Source of the DNA: RHLJ01 sp963974345
GTDB lineage: Bacteria; Bacteroidota; Rhodothermia; Balneolales; Balneolaceae
Assembly: GCA_963974345.1 (NCBI GenBank)
Contig: CAXBBW010000010.1
Coordinates: 1 to 64,000 of the forward strand
Direction: 5' to 3'
DNA: 64,000 nt
The notes beneath the pieces were generated by a model. It was not told where the DNA came from, did not search any database, and saw only the letters and a list, made by a program, of their open reading frames with translations. How positions within the stretch are numbered: position 1 is the first letter of the stretch; each line of letters begins with the position of its first letter. Made by a program: the position numbers and the translations under genes. Shown piece by piece: positions 15,416 through 24,981 of this stretch.

Positions 15416-15985
15416 ATGAATTCACAAGCAAATCTCCTAACTTTTTTTTCAAGATTGGCTATTTATACAACTATTATTTTGCTTATTCCATTAATAGGAA
15501 TGCAATTTAGTGAGGATATAACCTGGAATCTATTCGATTTTATTTTTGCAGGAGCTTTATTATTTGGCACTGGCTCTAGCTTTGTACTTATAAGTAGGCT
15601 TTCGGATAATTCTAGGTATCGACTTGCTCTTGGAATTGGACTTTTTACAGCGCTATTTCTCGTTTGGGCTAATGGAGCTGTTGGTATTATTGGGTCGGAA
15701 GATAATCCTATAAACTTACTTTATTTTGGTGTCCTACTTATATTAGTATTTGGAGCTTTAATTTCTCAGTTCAAATCCAAGGGCTTGGCTATCGCCTTGT
15801 TTATTACAGCTGGCGCTCAAGCTTCTACTATTATAATTGCCCTATTAACAGGAGTGCACCAAAGCAACGAAATTTCTATAACTGAAATCATTCTCATGAA
15901 TGGTTTATTCGCTACATTATTTTTAACATCAGGTAGTCTGTTTTGGCAAGTAAAGGAAGAACATTCAAAATCAGAATTTAATTGA
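15416..15985 (+). CDS. hypothetical membrane protein, about six helices
   Basis: 189 residues, almost entirely hydrophobic, with about six transmembrane segments of about 20 residues each. The N-terminal LLTFFSRLAIYTTIILLIPLIGMQFSE and central FIFAGALLFGTGSSFVLI fit small integral membrane proteins often found next to CreD in this phylum. No catalytic or ligand motif is visible. It is separated from creD by 68 bases and followed by a hairpin that looks like a terminator. Confidence 0.65.
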   Translation: MNSQANLLTFFSRLAIYTTIILLIPLIGMQFSEDITWNLFDFIFAGALLFGTGSSFVLISRLSDNSRYRLALGIGLFTALFLVWANGAVGIIGSEDNPINLLYFGVLLILVFGALISQFKSKGLAIALFITAGAQASTIIIALLTGVHQSNEISITEIILMNGLFATLFLTSGSLFWQVKEEHSKSEFN

Positions 15986-16028
15986 ATGGTCAGTTGTTTG
16001 TGGGTTGAGAAGTGTTGTTCGTATTTAG

Positions 16029-16077
16029 GCTGTCCCTCCTAGGGGAGACAGCTACTGGCTTTGTTTTTGTGTTTTGT
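16029..16077 (+). terminator. putative Rho-independent terminator
   Basis: GCTGTC (16029-16034) pairs with GACAGC (16047-16052) around a CTCC..GGAG inner stem. A T-rich tail (TTTGTTTTTGTGTTTTG) follows after a short gap. It sits downstream of the last gene of the creD cluster. Confidence 0.5.
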
Positions 16078-16186
16078 TTAAGCCATTACACTTAAAATTT
16101 TTCTAAAAATTCTCTCTCCCAACTAAGCTACAATCCTTGTAAATTCTTCACTACAATTTCATTCAAACATAAGATCAGGATCAGGA

Positions 16187-16909
16187 ATGGGTAGAATTTT
16201 TGAAGTTAGAAAAGCAGCAAAATTTGCACGTTGGGATCGAATGGCGAAACAGTTTTCGCGTATCGGGAAGGAAATAGTAATTGCTGTAAAAGCGGGGGGT
16301 GATGACCCAGATACAAATCCTGCTCTACGCCGAGCTATTCAAAACGGACGTGGAGTAAATATGCCCAAAGATCTTATCGAACGTGCGATTAAACGTTCTT
16401 TGGGTAAAGACTCTACCAACTACGATGAAGTTTTATTTGAAGGTTATGCTCCACATGGTGTTGCTGTATTAGTGGAAACTGCTACCGATAACAACACACG
16501 TACTGTTGGAAATGTGCGACCCATTTTCACAAAAAATGGTGGTAATCTCGGGAACTCAGGGAGTGTCGCTTTTCAGTTTACTCAGGTAGGCTCTTTTAAA
16601 ATTACTCCGGGCGACTTTGACGAAGAAGAGCTTGAACTCGAATTAATAGATTTCGGTCTTACTGAAATGGGTGAATCTGAAAATGAGGAGGGTGAACGCA
16701 TTCTTGTTATCCGTTGTGAATTCACTGAATTTGGAAATATGCAGCATGCTCTTGAAGATAAAGGCATAGAACCACTTAGTGCTGAAACAGATTGGATTCC
16801 ACAATCGACAGTATCCCTTGGAGAAGAAGAATCAGAGGAAGTATTAAGTCTTATTGATAAACTGGAACAAGATGAAGACGTTCAGCGGGTATTCCATAAT
16901 TTGGTATAA
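16187..16909 (+). CDS. yebC: YebC/PmpR family regulator or translation factor
   Basis: 240 residues. It starts MGRIFEVRKAAKFARWDRMAK, the N-terminal helix form seen in Bacteroidota and Balneolota YebC proteins, followed by KEIVIAVKAGGDDPDTNPAL, IQNGRGVNMPKDLIERAIKR and YEGYAPHGVAVLVE-like family blocks (here FEGYAPHGVAVLVETATDNN). Domain II has NGGNLGNSGSVAFQF. YebC proteins were first described as DNA-binding regulators, and more recent work links them to translation of proline stretches on the ribosome. The sequence alone cannot separate the two roles. The VOC gene follows after five bases and may be cotranscribed. Confidence 0.95.
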   Translation: MGRIFEVRKAAKFARWDRMAKQFSRIGKEIVIAVKAGGDDPDTNPALRRAIQNGRGVNMPKDLIERAIKRSLGKDSTNYDEVLFEGYAPHGVAVLVETATDNNTRTVGNVRPIFTKNGGNLGNSGSVAFQFTQVGSFKITPGDFDEEELELELIDFGLTEMGESENEEGERILVIRCEFTEFGNMQHALEDKGIEPLSAETDWIPQSTVSLGEEESEEVLSLIDKLEQDEDVQRVFHNLV

Positions 16910-16914
16910 ACGAA

Positions 16915-17301
16915 ATGAATAAATCAAAAATCATTGGTAGTGCTCCTATCCTACTTGTTAAAAACGTTGTAGAATCAGCTAATTATTATCGAGATAAGAT
17001 TGGCTTTAATTACGAAAGACTGTGGGGAGACCCTCCTGGATTTTGCATTCTTCACCGAGATCAATTTAGTTTGATGCTGAGTCAAGTTAAAAATCCAGAT
17101 GATATCGTTCCCCATTATAAAATCGTTCATCAAATGTGGAACGTGTACTTTTGGGTAGACGACGCTAAAAAATTGTACGATGAATTCATCGAGTCTGGGG
17201 CAATTATCGATTACCACCTTTCTGAAAAAGATTATGGATGTCTAGAGTTTGGGATACAGGATCTGGATGGTTACGATATAGCTTTTGGTCAAGAATTATA
17301 G
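16915..17301 (+). CDS. VOC (glyoxalase/bleomycin-resistance) superfamily protein
   Basis: 128 residues, one VOC domain of two beta-alpha-beta-beta-beta modules. The opening APILLVKNVVESANYYRDKI and later NVYFWVDDAKKLYDEF are the two strand-helix starts, and the end CLEFGIQDLDGYDIAFGQ carries the usual D-x-D/E-G-Y/N strand with a possible metal Glu (E240-type position of the fold). The substrate is unknown: members range from glyoxalase to antibiotic-binding proteins. It is probably cotranscribed with yebC. Confidence 0.88.
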   Translation: MNKSKIIGSAPILLVKNVVESANYYRDKIGFNYERLWGDPPGFCILHRDQFSLMLSQVKNPDDIVPHYKIVHQMWNVYFWVDDAKKLYDEFIESGAIIDYHLSEKDYGCLEFGIQDLDGYDIAFGQEL

Positions 17302-17321
17302 GAGTCCTTTTTCTCCTAATT

Positions 17322-18971
17322 CTAATTACCCAGTACATTTAAGCTACCCGCATAAAAATCAGGATCAACTTTTAGATCTTTACCAAAAGACTTCATCCCT
17401 TGCCATTCAGTAGTTGGAAAGATTCGGACTTCATCCCCATCAATAAAAACATTTAAAGGCATATTGAAATCAAAAACTGTATTTCCCCATCTATAATACA
17501 GTAGCCCTTCTTTAAATGAATACTCCAGAATTGGAATTCGAATATCTCTTAAATACTGATCGAAAATTGGAGTTAAATCTGTTCCTAATTGCTCACTTAT
17601 ATACTCTTCAATTTGTTTGGTAGAAACGGTTTGATGGTATAATTCTTGATTCAAACCACGAAGTGTTTTCCGCCAAAGCTCATCATCATCAAATAACTGC
17701 CGAATTGTATGTAGCATGTTTCCACCTTTATAGTACATATCTCCAGAACCTTCGTTATGAACGCCATATGTTCCGATAATTGGAATATCATTTGAAATCC
17801 GAAGTCTCACTCCTTTTTGATATTCGCTTGCTGCCTTTTTACCAAAATGATATTCCAAAAATAAGTATTCAGAATAATGAGTAAAGCTTTCATGAATCCA
17901 CATATCGGCAATGTCAGCATAAGTGATATTATTGGCAAACCATTCGTGACCAGTTTCATGCACGATGATAAAATCGAATTTAAATCCCCAACCAGAAGCA
18001 CTTAAATCAGTTCCCAAATATCCATTTTCAAACCCATTACCATATGTTACCGAACTTTGATGTTCCATTCCTAAATAGGGAGCTTCTACTAACTTGTAAC
18101 TGTCTTCATAAAATGGATAAGGGCCAAACCAATATTCGAATGCTTCGATGGTTCGTGGAGCATCGGCAAATTGGGCAATCGCTTTCTCCTTGTTATAAGA
18201 AAGTACCCAATAATCCATATCTAACTCGCCCTTCTCCCCTTCATAGATTTCTTTAAAATTCACATAATCACCGATATTTATATTAACTCCATAGCTATTG
18301 ATTGGATTAGAGACAAACCAATTCCAGGTTTTGGTACCATCATTATTCTCTTCCACATTTCGTAATCGCCCATTAGAAACATCCACTAAATCTTCTGGAA
18401 TTGTAACACTAATAAGCATGCTATCAACTTCATCATACGGGTGATCTTTATTCGGCCACCAAATACTAGCTCCTATTTTTTGATTGGCATTTGCAACAAA
18501 TGGATTCCCGTTTTGATCTCTTGTCCATGTAAGCCCCCCATCCCAAGGCGGACGAGCAGCAATTAAAGGTTTTCCATCAAACTGGATGAATAGTTCATTT
18601 ATATCTCCAACACGTTGGTCTTGTTGAAGAATGATAAAATAAGCATTTCCATCACGTTCAAACTCTAAGCTTTTTCCTAACTGAGTGACCTCATCAATAA
18701 CCATTGGCTGTTGAAGATCAACCTGCATAATGCTTGTAGTTGCTGAGTCAACTCGGTACTGAATTGTATTTGAACCTGAAATAGTACTGTCCTCTAAATC
18801 TATAGTCACATCTAGATGATAATAAGTCAAATCCCACCAAGCTCGCTCAGGAGTTATCGAACCACGAAGAGTATCTTGTCGTGTAAAGTACTTTTGGTTC
18901 TGGAAGAATTGAGCCGAGACATATTCAACTGTTAATGATATAAATACAATGAGTATAAATATTCTTTTCAT
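17322..18971 (-). CDS. exported M1-family metallopeptidase (aminopeptidase N-like)
   Basis: 549 residues with a signal peptide (1-20, cleavage after VSA). The zinc motif is HETGH (338-342) with the third ligand E361 in WIHESF, the HExxH-x18-E pattern of gluzincins. The exopeptidase motif appears as GMEHQ (301-305), a variant of GAMEN. The N-terminal half is the M1 beta-sandwich (YHLDVTIDLEDSTISGSNTI). The C-terminal helical domain of aminopeptidase N is absent, so the protein matches the short periplasmic M1 group common in this phylum. It is convergent with the VOC gene and transcribed alone. Confidence 0.92.
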   Translation of the reverse strand: MKRIFILIVFISLTVEYVSAQFFQNQKYFTRQDTLRGSITPERAWWDLTYYHLDVTIDLEDSTISGSNTIQYRVDSATTSIMQVDLQQPMVIDEVTQLGKSLEFERDGNAYFIILQQDQRVGDINELFIQFDGKPLIAARPPWDGGLTWTRDQNGNPFVANANQKIGASIWWPNKDHPYDEVDSMLISVTIPEDLVDVSNGRLRNVEENNDGTKTWNWFVSNPINSYGVNINIGDYVNFKEIYEGEKGELDMDYWVLSYNKEKAIAQFADAPRTIEAFEYWFGPYPFYEDSYKLVEAPYLGMEHQSSVTYGNGFENGYLGTDLSASGWGFKFDFIIVHETGHEWFANNITYADIADMWIHESFTHYSEYLFLEYHFGKKAASEYQKGVRLRISNDIPIIGTYGVHNEGSGDMYYKGGNMLHTIRQLFDDDELWRKTLRGLNQELYHQTVSTKQIEEYISEQLGTDLTPIFDQYLRDIRIPILEYSFKEGLLYYRWGNTVFDFNMPLNVFIDGDEVRIFPTTEWQGMKSFGKDLKVDPDFYAGSLNVLGN

Positions 18972-19280
18972 TTTGCTTCAGATTAAAATACTACTAGACT
19001 TTGTTTGCTTTTATTCACATTAAGGTATCAAACTAGTGTAGCTTTAGGATTAATAACATCTAAAACTACCCAATAAAACTCAATTCATTTCTAGTTCAAC
19101 TTTACTTTATAAAAAGAGTGAAAAAATATGCATATAATTATTAATTATATACTTATGATTTTAATAAAATTAAAATAGCTAATTATGCTAATATTAAAAG
19201 TGGATAATAAGCATTACGATATTACAGAAAAAATACCGTTCTTATTTGTACACTTTATTTACTAACTAAATTTACAATTC
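18972..19280. promoter_or_regulatory. divergent intergenic region with AT-rich palindrome
   Basis: 309 bases between the divergent M1 peptidase and the large secreted protein gene, holding no gene. The only clear structure is a perfect palindrome ATATAATTA-T-TAATTATAT at 19132-19150. The region is very AT-rich and must contain both promoters, but no promoter boxes can be assigned with confidence. Confidence 0.4.
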
Positions 19281-22200
19281 ATGAAAAAACATTTACAATA
19301 TTTACTGCTTAATATTACAGCAGTTTTACTACTAACTTTGGGGGGTATTTCTACGTTACAAGCCCAAGAACTTAACAACGTTTGGGAACGTACTTCACGA
19401 ACAGGAGCCGCTGAATCTTTACCTAGTTGGTTTACAATAGGCTGGGTTAGAGGTCTGGATCTTCATGGCGAAAATCTATATGCAGCGGATCGCGCTAACT
19501 CTGAAATTAGAGTATTAAATGCGTCAACTGGAGCAGACGTTACTTTAACAACTCCTTACGATTTGACAGGAGTAGCTGGTGGTACATATCCAATGAATGA
19601 TATAGCCATATCTGATGATGGTGTTGCTTTCTTAGGAAACTTGACTGTTAATGCATCAACAAGTCCATTTCATTTATATTGGTGGACAGGTGAAGGTGGA
19701 ACCTATGCTGATTCACTTTCTATAACTACTGCTACATCTCAAAGACTAGGAGATAAATTTACTGTGGTAGGGTCTGTAACAGATAATACTGTTGAAGTTT
19801 GGATACCGGCTGCAAGTAGCGATCCTGGAATTGTTTATGTATTGACAACAGCTGATCAAGGAGCTACTTGGGATACTGAAACTATTACACTATCAGGAAC
19901 TAATGTAACATTAGGAAGCAATGTAGACGTTACCCCATTAGGGTTGGGAAGAACCTCAGATTTCTATATCGGTGGAAACAGTTCTGCACCAGCACGATAC
20001 ACTAGTTCTGGCGCTTATGTTGAAAATAGCGCGCTTGCATCAGCTTCAAGAAACGGAATGGAAGCCTTTACTTACGATAGTAAAGATCATTTAGCAGTTT
20101 ATACCTATCGTCCAGATGGAGTTGGTGGTGGAAATAAAACTGGAAAAGTTTATATCTATGATGTGTCAGATGCTACTGCTCCAACTATAGTAGCTGAATC
20201 TGCTTTAATGGGTGATGATGCAGATACTTTTAGTTCTATTTATGGAGAAGCTAAAGTTTCCCTAAATGAAGATGGAACCTATAATGTATACGCTTTAGAA
20301 GGTGTAAACGGATTTGCTGCTTTTACAAATGCAGCTCCTCCAGTTGTTGATGATCCGTCTAATTTAATTTTCTCGGAATACATTGAAGGTTCTGGTAATA
20401 ATAAAGCACTAGAAATTACTAACCTAACAGACTCAACTGTAGTACTTTCTAATTATCAAATTGCACAAACTAATAACGGTAGTGACTGGATTTACTTTCA
20501 TGAATTTGCTAGTGAAGCTTCTATTGCTGCAGGTGAGCAATATGTTTTAATTACAGATGAGGTTGAAACAACACTTTTTGATGCTAATGATGCAGATGAA
20601 GTGCTAGGTTACCCTAGCCCAATCCATTTCAACGGTGACGATGCTAGAGCTTTAATTCATATCGATTCACAGACTGGTGATACTACATGGATTGATATAT
20701 TTGGTGAAGCAAACCTTGACCCGGGCAGTGGTTGGTCAGTTGCTGGTATTGAAAATGCAACCCGAGAGTTTTCATTAATTCGTAAAACTAGTGTTACTAT
20801 GGGTAATACTGATTCATTAGGTTCTTTCGGAACTAATTATGATGATAGTGAGTGGATCATAAAAAGCCAGAATGTATTTCATAACCTCGGCTTAGCAAGT
20901 GAAGCGCAAGTTGCACTTTCAGGAGATTATTTCATCCCTCAGCGTAGCGATGATGCTGAAGGATTTATTTCTTTACATCAAGCTATTCATTATGTAAATA
21001 CTGATGGATTATCGTCAAGTGCAAACCTATTAATCACAGACGATTTAGATGAGACTTCTTTTGAGCTTAAAATTGATCGTGATGATTTATCTGAGTCAAC
21101 TGAACTTACCATTAAGCCTGTGGCTGGTGAAACACCAACTATTGAAGTTTGGGGTGGCTCTGGAGGTGATGGTATCTGGATTAATAATACAGACTATGTA
21201 ACTATTGACGGCTCAAATACACTAGGTGGTGAAACTCGTGATTTAACAATCACTAGTTCTGATACAACCTTTGCTGCTCTTATCTACACTTATGGAACGA
21301 ATCATACAATTATTGCAAATAGTAATCTAACCTATACTGGTGGAGATATTGGTGCTTCAGCAATCGTAACTAATGAATCAGGACCAAAAGGAACTGAAAA
21401 CCTTTTAGTTTACAATAACTTAATAGGCTCCGAAAATGGTGATTTCCAAAATGGAGTAGGATTATGGGGTACAAGTTCAGTTCAGGCAAATAATTCTACG
21501 GTAGTGGGTAATAGAATTCATGCTACTTATAGAGGTGTAACTACTTGGTGGAGTTTAAATAACATCATTAGGAATAACACTATTTCTATTGACAGTCCTA
21601 GAGCAGATCGATCTAGATATGCTGCAATTTATTTGGCATTAAACGGTGGTCAAACTGTCGTTACAGGCAATAAAATTGTTGGACTTCAAATAAACCGTAC
21701 AACTACTGCAGGTTTTGCAGCTGGGATTTTGTTTAACGCTTCTTTGGATACCGTACTTGTAGCTAATAACATGATTGCTTTTGATAACTTTGCTAATGTA
21801 GGTGCTGCTACTGGTAATGATGTATATGGTATAGCTTTCGATAACGCAGCTGGTAACTCACTTAATGCGATTTATCATAATTCTGTACGTATTGGAAGTA
21901 GTAACGAAACGGGTGTCCATGCTGCATTCGGTGCACATCAAGAAGTTAGTACAGCTCAAACTTGGGATCTAACTAACAATATTTTTGTAGTTGACCAAGA
22001 CGCGGCAAATGCGAATGCAATTTACTGGCCAATTGATACCAATACACAATTAGATACTGATTACAACAACTTTTATGTAAGTGGTAGCTCAGCTAATCTA
22101 GGGTTATTTAACACAACTGACGCTCCTACATTAGAAGACTGGCAAACAGCTTCCGGTAATGATGATAATTCAACCGAAGTTGAAGTTGAGTTTGTCTCTG

Positions 22201-23021
22201 CTACAGATTTACATTTAACAGGAGCATCTATTGGTGATGTTAACCTTGCAGGTACACCAATACTAAACTTCACAGAAGATATAGATGGTGAAGTAAGAAG
22301 TTTAATAGCGCCATATAAAGGAGCTGTTGAAGGTGATGTTGAATTAATCAACGATATTGAAATTACTATTGGAGATTTCGCACTTTTAACTCCAGCAGAT
22401 AGTAGTAGTTTCGATTTAGACACCGATCCTGATACCGAAATCTCATTCACTTGGGAAGAAGCTATATCTAATGCTGATGTAACTTATATGTTGCTAATTG
22501 ACTCCCTTGATGGAGACTTCTCAGATCCGGTATTTGCTTTCGATTCTGATGAAGATGGAGAAGCAACATTTTCAGCAGGTACTAAAGCCGGCGTTGATAG
22601 TGCTTTAGCAGATATTGGTGTTTTTGAAGGTGAAGAAATAACTTTGAAGTGGACAGTTGTTGCTTATGCTGATGACTCTACTAAATTTGCACAAGGGTTC
22701 AATGTGATAAGCTTTACAAGAAAAATTCTTGTATCGAATGAGGAAGAAGTTCTTCCAAGTTCTTTCAAGCTTGAGCAAAACTATCCAAATCCGTTTAACC
22801 CAACTTCTACCATTCAGTTCTCACTACCTGAAGCTAGTCAAGTTCGTTTAGATGTATTTACTATTACTGGTCAATTAGTGGCTACTTTAGTAGATAATAG
22901 ATTAAGTACTGGACAGCATTCGGTTACTTTCGATGCGAGTAACTTAGCAAGTGGTATTTATATTTACCGAATAGTGGCAGGAAAATTTGTTCAAACAAAA
23001 CGAATGACCCTTATTAAGTAA
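19281..23021 (+). CDS. large secreted multidomain protein with C-terminal sorting domain
   Basis: 1246 residues. Signal peptide 1-29 (cleavage after LQAQ). Residues 30-350 resemble a DUF4623-like beta-propeller region (WVRGLDLHGENLYAADRANS). About 358-545 is a lamin-tail domain: LIFSEYIEGSGNNKALEITN is its signature opening. About 560-1010 looks like a right-handed parallel beta-helix with repeated NNT/NNL turns. A fibronectin-like segment follows, and the last 80 residues form the sorting domain beginning LEQNYPNPFNPTSTIQFSLP and ending RMTLIK. That domain is the type removed by type IX-like secretion systems in Bacteroidota relatives. Probably cell-surface or extracellular; ligand unknown. 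A strong terminator follows the stop. Confidence 0.85.
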   Translation: MKKHLQYLLLNITAVLLLTLGGISTLQAQELNNVWERTSRTGAAESLPSWFTIGWVRGLDLHGENLYAADRANSEIRVLNASTGADVTLTTPYDLTGVAGGTYPMNDIAISDDGVAFLGNLTVNASTSPFHLYWWTGEGGTYADSLSITTATSQRLGDKFTVVGSVTDNTVEVWIPAASSDPGIVYVLTTADQGATWDTETITLSGTNVTLGSNVDVTPLGLGRTSDFYIGGNSSAPARYTSSGAYVENSALASASRNGMEAFTYDSKDHLAVYTYRPDGVGGGNKTGKVYIYDVSDATAPTIVAESALMGDDADTFSSIYGEAKVSLNEDGTYNVYALEGVNGFAAFTNAAPPVVDDPSNLIFSEYIEGSGNNKALEITNLTDSTVVLSNYQIAQTNNGSDWIYFHEFASEASIAAGEQYVLITDEVETTLFDANDADEVLGYPSPIHFNGDDARALIHIDSQTGDTTWIDIFGEANLDPGSGWSVAGIENATREFSLIRKTSVTMGNTDSLGSFGTNYDDSEWIIKSQNVFHNLGLASEAQVALSGDYFIPQRSDDAEGFISLHQAIHYVNTDGLSSSANLLITDDLDETSFELKIDRDDLSESTELTIKPVAGETPTIEVWGGSGGDGIWINNTDYVTIDGSNTLGGETRDLTITSSDTTFAALIYTYGTNHTIIANSNLTYTGGDIGASAIVTNESGPKGTENLLVYNNLIGSENGDFQNGVGLWGTSSVQANNSTVVGNRIHATYRGVTTWWSLNNIIRNNTISIDSPRADRSRYAAIYLALNGGQTVVTGNKIVGLQINRTTTAGFAAGILFNASLDTVLVANNMIAFDNFANVGAATGNDVYGIAFDNAAGNSLNAIYHNSVRIGSSNETGVHAAFGAHQEVSTAQTWDLTNNIFVVDQDAANANAIYWPIDTNTQLDTDYNNFYVSGSSANLGLFNTTDAPTLEDWQTASGNDDNSTEVEVEFVSATDLHLTGASIGDVNLAGTPILNFTEDIDGEVRSLIAPYKGAVEGDVELINDIEITIGDFALLTPADSSSFDLDTDPDTEISFTWEEAISNADVTYMLLIDSLDGDFSDPVFAFDSDEDGEATFSAGTKAGVDSALADIGVFEGEEITLKWTVVAYADDSTKFAQGFNVISFTRKILVSNEEEVLPSSFKLEQNYPNPFNPTSTIQFSLPEASQVRLDVFTITGQLVATLVDNRLSTGQHSVTFDASNLASGIYIYRIVAGKFVQTKRMTLIK

Positions 23022-23045
23022 TTAAATAACTCATTTCTAAAATTT

Positions 23046-23077
23046 AAAGCCCTGCTTTCACAAGCAGGGCTTTTTTT
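23046..23077 (+). terminator. Rho-independent terminator
   Basis: Perfect 12-base stem AAAGCCCTGCTT / AAGCAGGGCTTT with a four-base loop TCAC and a run of T residues, 24 bases after the stop of the large secreted protein gene. A second, weaker hairpin (TTATTTCAG/CTGAAATAA) follows at 23076-23100. Confidence 0.93.
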
Positions 23078-23211
23078 ATTTCAGAATCCGTCCTGAAATA
23101 ATTTGTTATAAAAGGCTATTATTTATGACAACTTCGAAAATAGTCTCCTATTTAATAATTGGTTCGAATTCAATATTGCTTAAATATCTTCAAACTTATA
23201 TAATTCTTAAT

Positions 23212-23403
23212 ATGGACAATAAGCCTAAAAATAGTCTAACTAATCAACAAATTGAGCTTATCAGAGAAGCTTGTATTAAAGCAGCCAAAGAAGGTTTTTT
23301 GGATGCATCAATACAGGGATTGTGTATTGAAGGTGCAATGGAAGCTTCTGTTAGCGCACTTCAAATGTTAGATTTAGAAAAACTCTTGGCCAAAGATTCA
23401 TGA
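23212..23403 (+). CDS. small conserved hypothetical protein
   Basis: 63 residues from the ATG at 23212; the ORF stays open back to 23125, but that extra segment looks like leader sequence. The protein is soluble and helical (LTNQQIELIREACIKAAKEG, then DASIQGLCIEGAMEASVSAL). I recall similar short Ile/Ala-rich proteins in Bacteroidota encoded next to DUF3565 genes, but have no function for it. It overlaps the next gene by four bases (ATGA), so the two are cotranslated. Confidence 0.65.
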   Translation: MDNKPKNSLTNQQIELIREACIKAAKEGFLDASIQGLCIEGAMEASVSALQMLDLEKLLAKDS

Positions 23404-23603
23404 AGCACCCTATTATTGGGTTTCATAAAGATGAGAACGATGATTGGATTGCAGAATTAGAATGTGGTCATAACTACCATGTACGCCATAACCCACCCTG
23501 GAAATTACGACCATGGGTTATTTCTGAAGCAGGACGTAACAAGTATTTAGGAACTACTCTCAATTGTTTAAAGTGTGAGCGGAAGGAGCCTCGTGATAAT
23601 TGA
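23400..23603 (+). CDS. DUF3565 small zinc-site protein
   Basis: 67 residues. Family blocks are FHKDENDDWIAELECGHNYH, VRHNPPWKLRPWV and LNCLKCERKE. The C-x-H..H plus C-x-x-C arrangement (CGHNYHVRH and CLKC) would make one zinc site. DUF3565 proteins are small, widespread and uncharacterised. The start ATG overlaps the stop of the preceding 63-residue gene, and no other gene follows on this strand. Confidence 0.88.
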   Translation: MKHPIIGFHKDENDDWIAELECGHNYHVRHNPPWKLRPWVISEAGRNKYLGTTLNCLKCERKEPRDN

Positions 23604-23626
23604 GTGCCACATTCCTAACAAAAAAT

Positions 23627-24895
23627 TTATTCTATGGTGAAAAACTCGGGTGTCAAAACTAACATCACCCAACCCCATTGCTGCAAACCATTTCCTGATC
23701 TTTGCTGAATGCGTTCTAAGGAATCTGAACTAAATAAAACAGAGTAACCTACTTGTAAACTGATATCCTTAGAAAAAGCATAGGCAAAAGAGATATCAAT
23801 TTCGGACGCTAAACCTTTGTTCAAAGTCTCAGAACTATTGGCGGGATCAACAACTTCCTGAGCTAATGAGAAATTGTAATAGGTCAGGTTTAGAGTAGTT
23901 TCTTTGGATGATTTATACAAGGCATTTACATATATATCCTGAAGACCCCCACCTTTTGTTTCATTTGGGATATTCAAAAAATAATCCATATTCCCATAGA
24001 ATTTGTGGTTGGTGGCATATAAAGTGTTAAAAGAATGTTGAACAGGATTTGTTTCATCTACATCTCCTCCTGATAAGTATTCTATACCGATACTTAATTT
24101 AGTAGCTTTTAATTGATAGGATACCTTTCCTGCAACCATATACGCTGAAATATTTTTACGTAAATTGTCATCGCCTTTTTGAAAATAGATAGTTCCAGAG
24201 GCATATAAATCATTGATCTTATAAGTGGTAAAAGTACCATATGTGTATCTATAATTAGTATCTCCAATCGGAGTCTCAAAACCATCTGTCAAAAAAATAC
24301 CAGACACATCAAATGCCCCCATAAATTTTTTCATCCACAAATAAGATAGAACCTTATAATTATTGAGGGTGTATACATTTCCCAAAACATTCTCTCTTTC
24401 CTGATTATAAGCTGCTCCTATATCAAGATTGAAATCAGAAGTAGAGTTCTCATACTTTAATACAATTGCATCATGACTACGACCCGGGAGTGACCAATCT
24501 ACGCCGCCCAACAACCTTTGGTCATCATACACCAATTCCTGTCTCCCTAATTTAACCTTGTTATAGCTTGAGATATTAAGCTGAGCCCACGCTTCATGAA
24601 TATTTATATTTGCATTATCCTGAAGCTGAGTCTCATCTCCCCATATTCGAAGGTCTTGTGCTGATAGTTTAAAAGTGTATAAATCATCTTTAAATAAAAA
24701 TATAAGTCTTGTCCGTTGAGAAATAAAAAATGCGGGGTCATCTTGAATAGTATTAAGAATCCTATATCCATTTCTCAATTCCGTTCTTGGTCTAAATTCC
24801 CCACTCAAACTTAGTTGTGCCGATACAGATAGAGGTAAAGCAAAAAAAATTAATATTGTTAAAAATCTAACGTAATGATTCCAATTTACATACAT
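23627..24895 (-). CDS. outer-membrane beta-barrel porin, alginate-export-like family
   Basis: 422 residues with a signal peptide (1-27, cleavage after VSA). The mature part alternates short hydrophobic strands with aromatic girdles and ends FTIE, consistent with a beta barrel. SLSGEFRPRTELRNGYRI, FISQRTRLIFLFK and VKLGRQELVYDDQRLLGGVDW match the alginate_exp/porin family (PF13372), where members import or export oligosaccharides or anions. It lies downstream of nirK on the same strand but behind a terminator-like hairpin and with its own GGAGAA ribosome-binding site. A link to nitrite supply is inference only. Confidence 0.8.
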   Translation of the reverse strand: MYVNWNHYVRFLTILIFFALPLSVSAQLSLSGEFRPRTELRNGYRILNTIQDDPAFFISQRTRLIFLFKDDLYTFKLSAQDLRIWGDETQLQDNANINIHEAWAQLNISSYNKVKLGRQELVYDDQRLLGGVDWSLPGRSHDAIVLKYENSTSDFNLDIGAAYNQERENVLGNVYTLNNYKVLSYLWMKKFMGAFDVSGIFLTDGFETPIGDTNYRYTYGTFTTYKINDLYASGTIYFQKGDDNLRKNISAYMVAGKVSYQLKATKLSIGIEYLSGGDVDETNPVQHSFNTLYATNHKFYGNMDYFLNIPNETKGGGLQDIYVNALYKSSKETTLNLTYYNFSLAQEVVDPANSSETLNKGLASEIDISFAYAFSKDISLQVGYSVLFSSDSLERIQQRSGNGLQQWGWVMLVLTPEFFTIE

Positions 24896-24910
24896 CTTAG
24901 TTCTCCAGTA

Positions 24911-24948
24911 AAAAAGGCAACTCTAGCAAAAAGAATTGCCCTTTTTTA
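24911..24948 (-). terminator. Rho-independent terminator after nirK
   Basis: Read on the minus strand: AAAAAAGGGCAATTCT pairs with AGAGTTGCCTTTTT (two mismatches) with a short loop and a T-run. It sits between the nirK stop and the porin start, so nirK transcripts probably end here, at least in part. Confidence 0.7.
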
Positions 24949-24981
24949 GTAGTATTACTGATTTAGGTACCTACATGACAG

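Noticed and set aside
22073..22450. 125-residue minus-strand open frame opposite the large secreted protein gene
   Set aside because: Antisense to a clear domain-containing gene; Ser/Pro-rich composition is the mirror of its codons.
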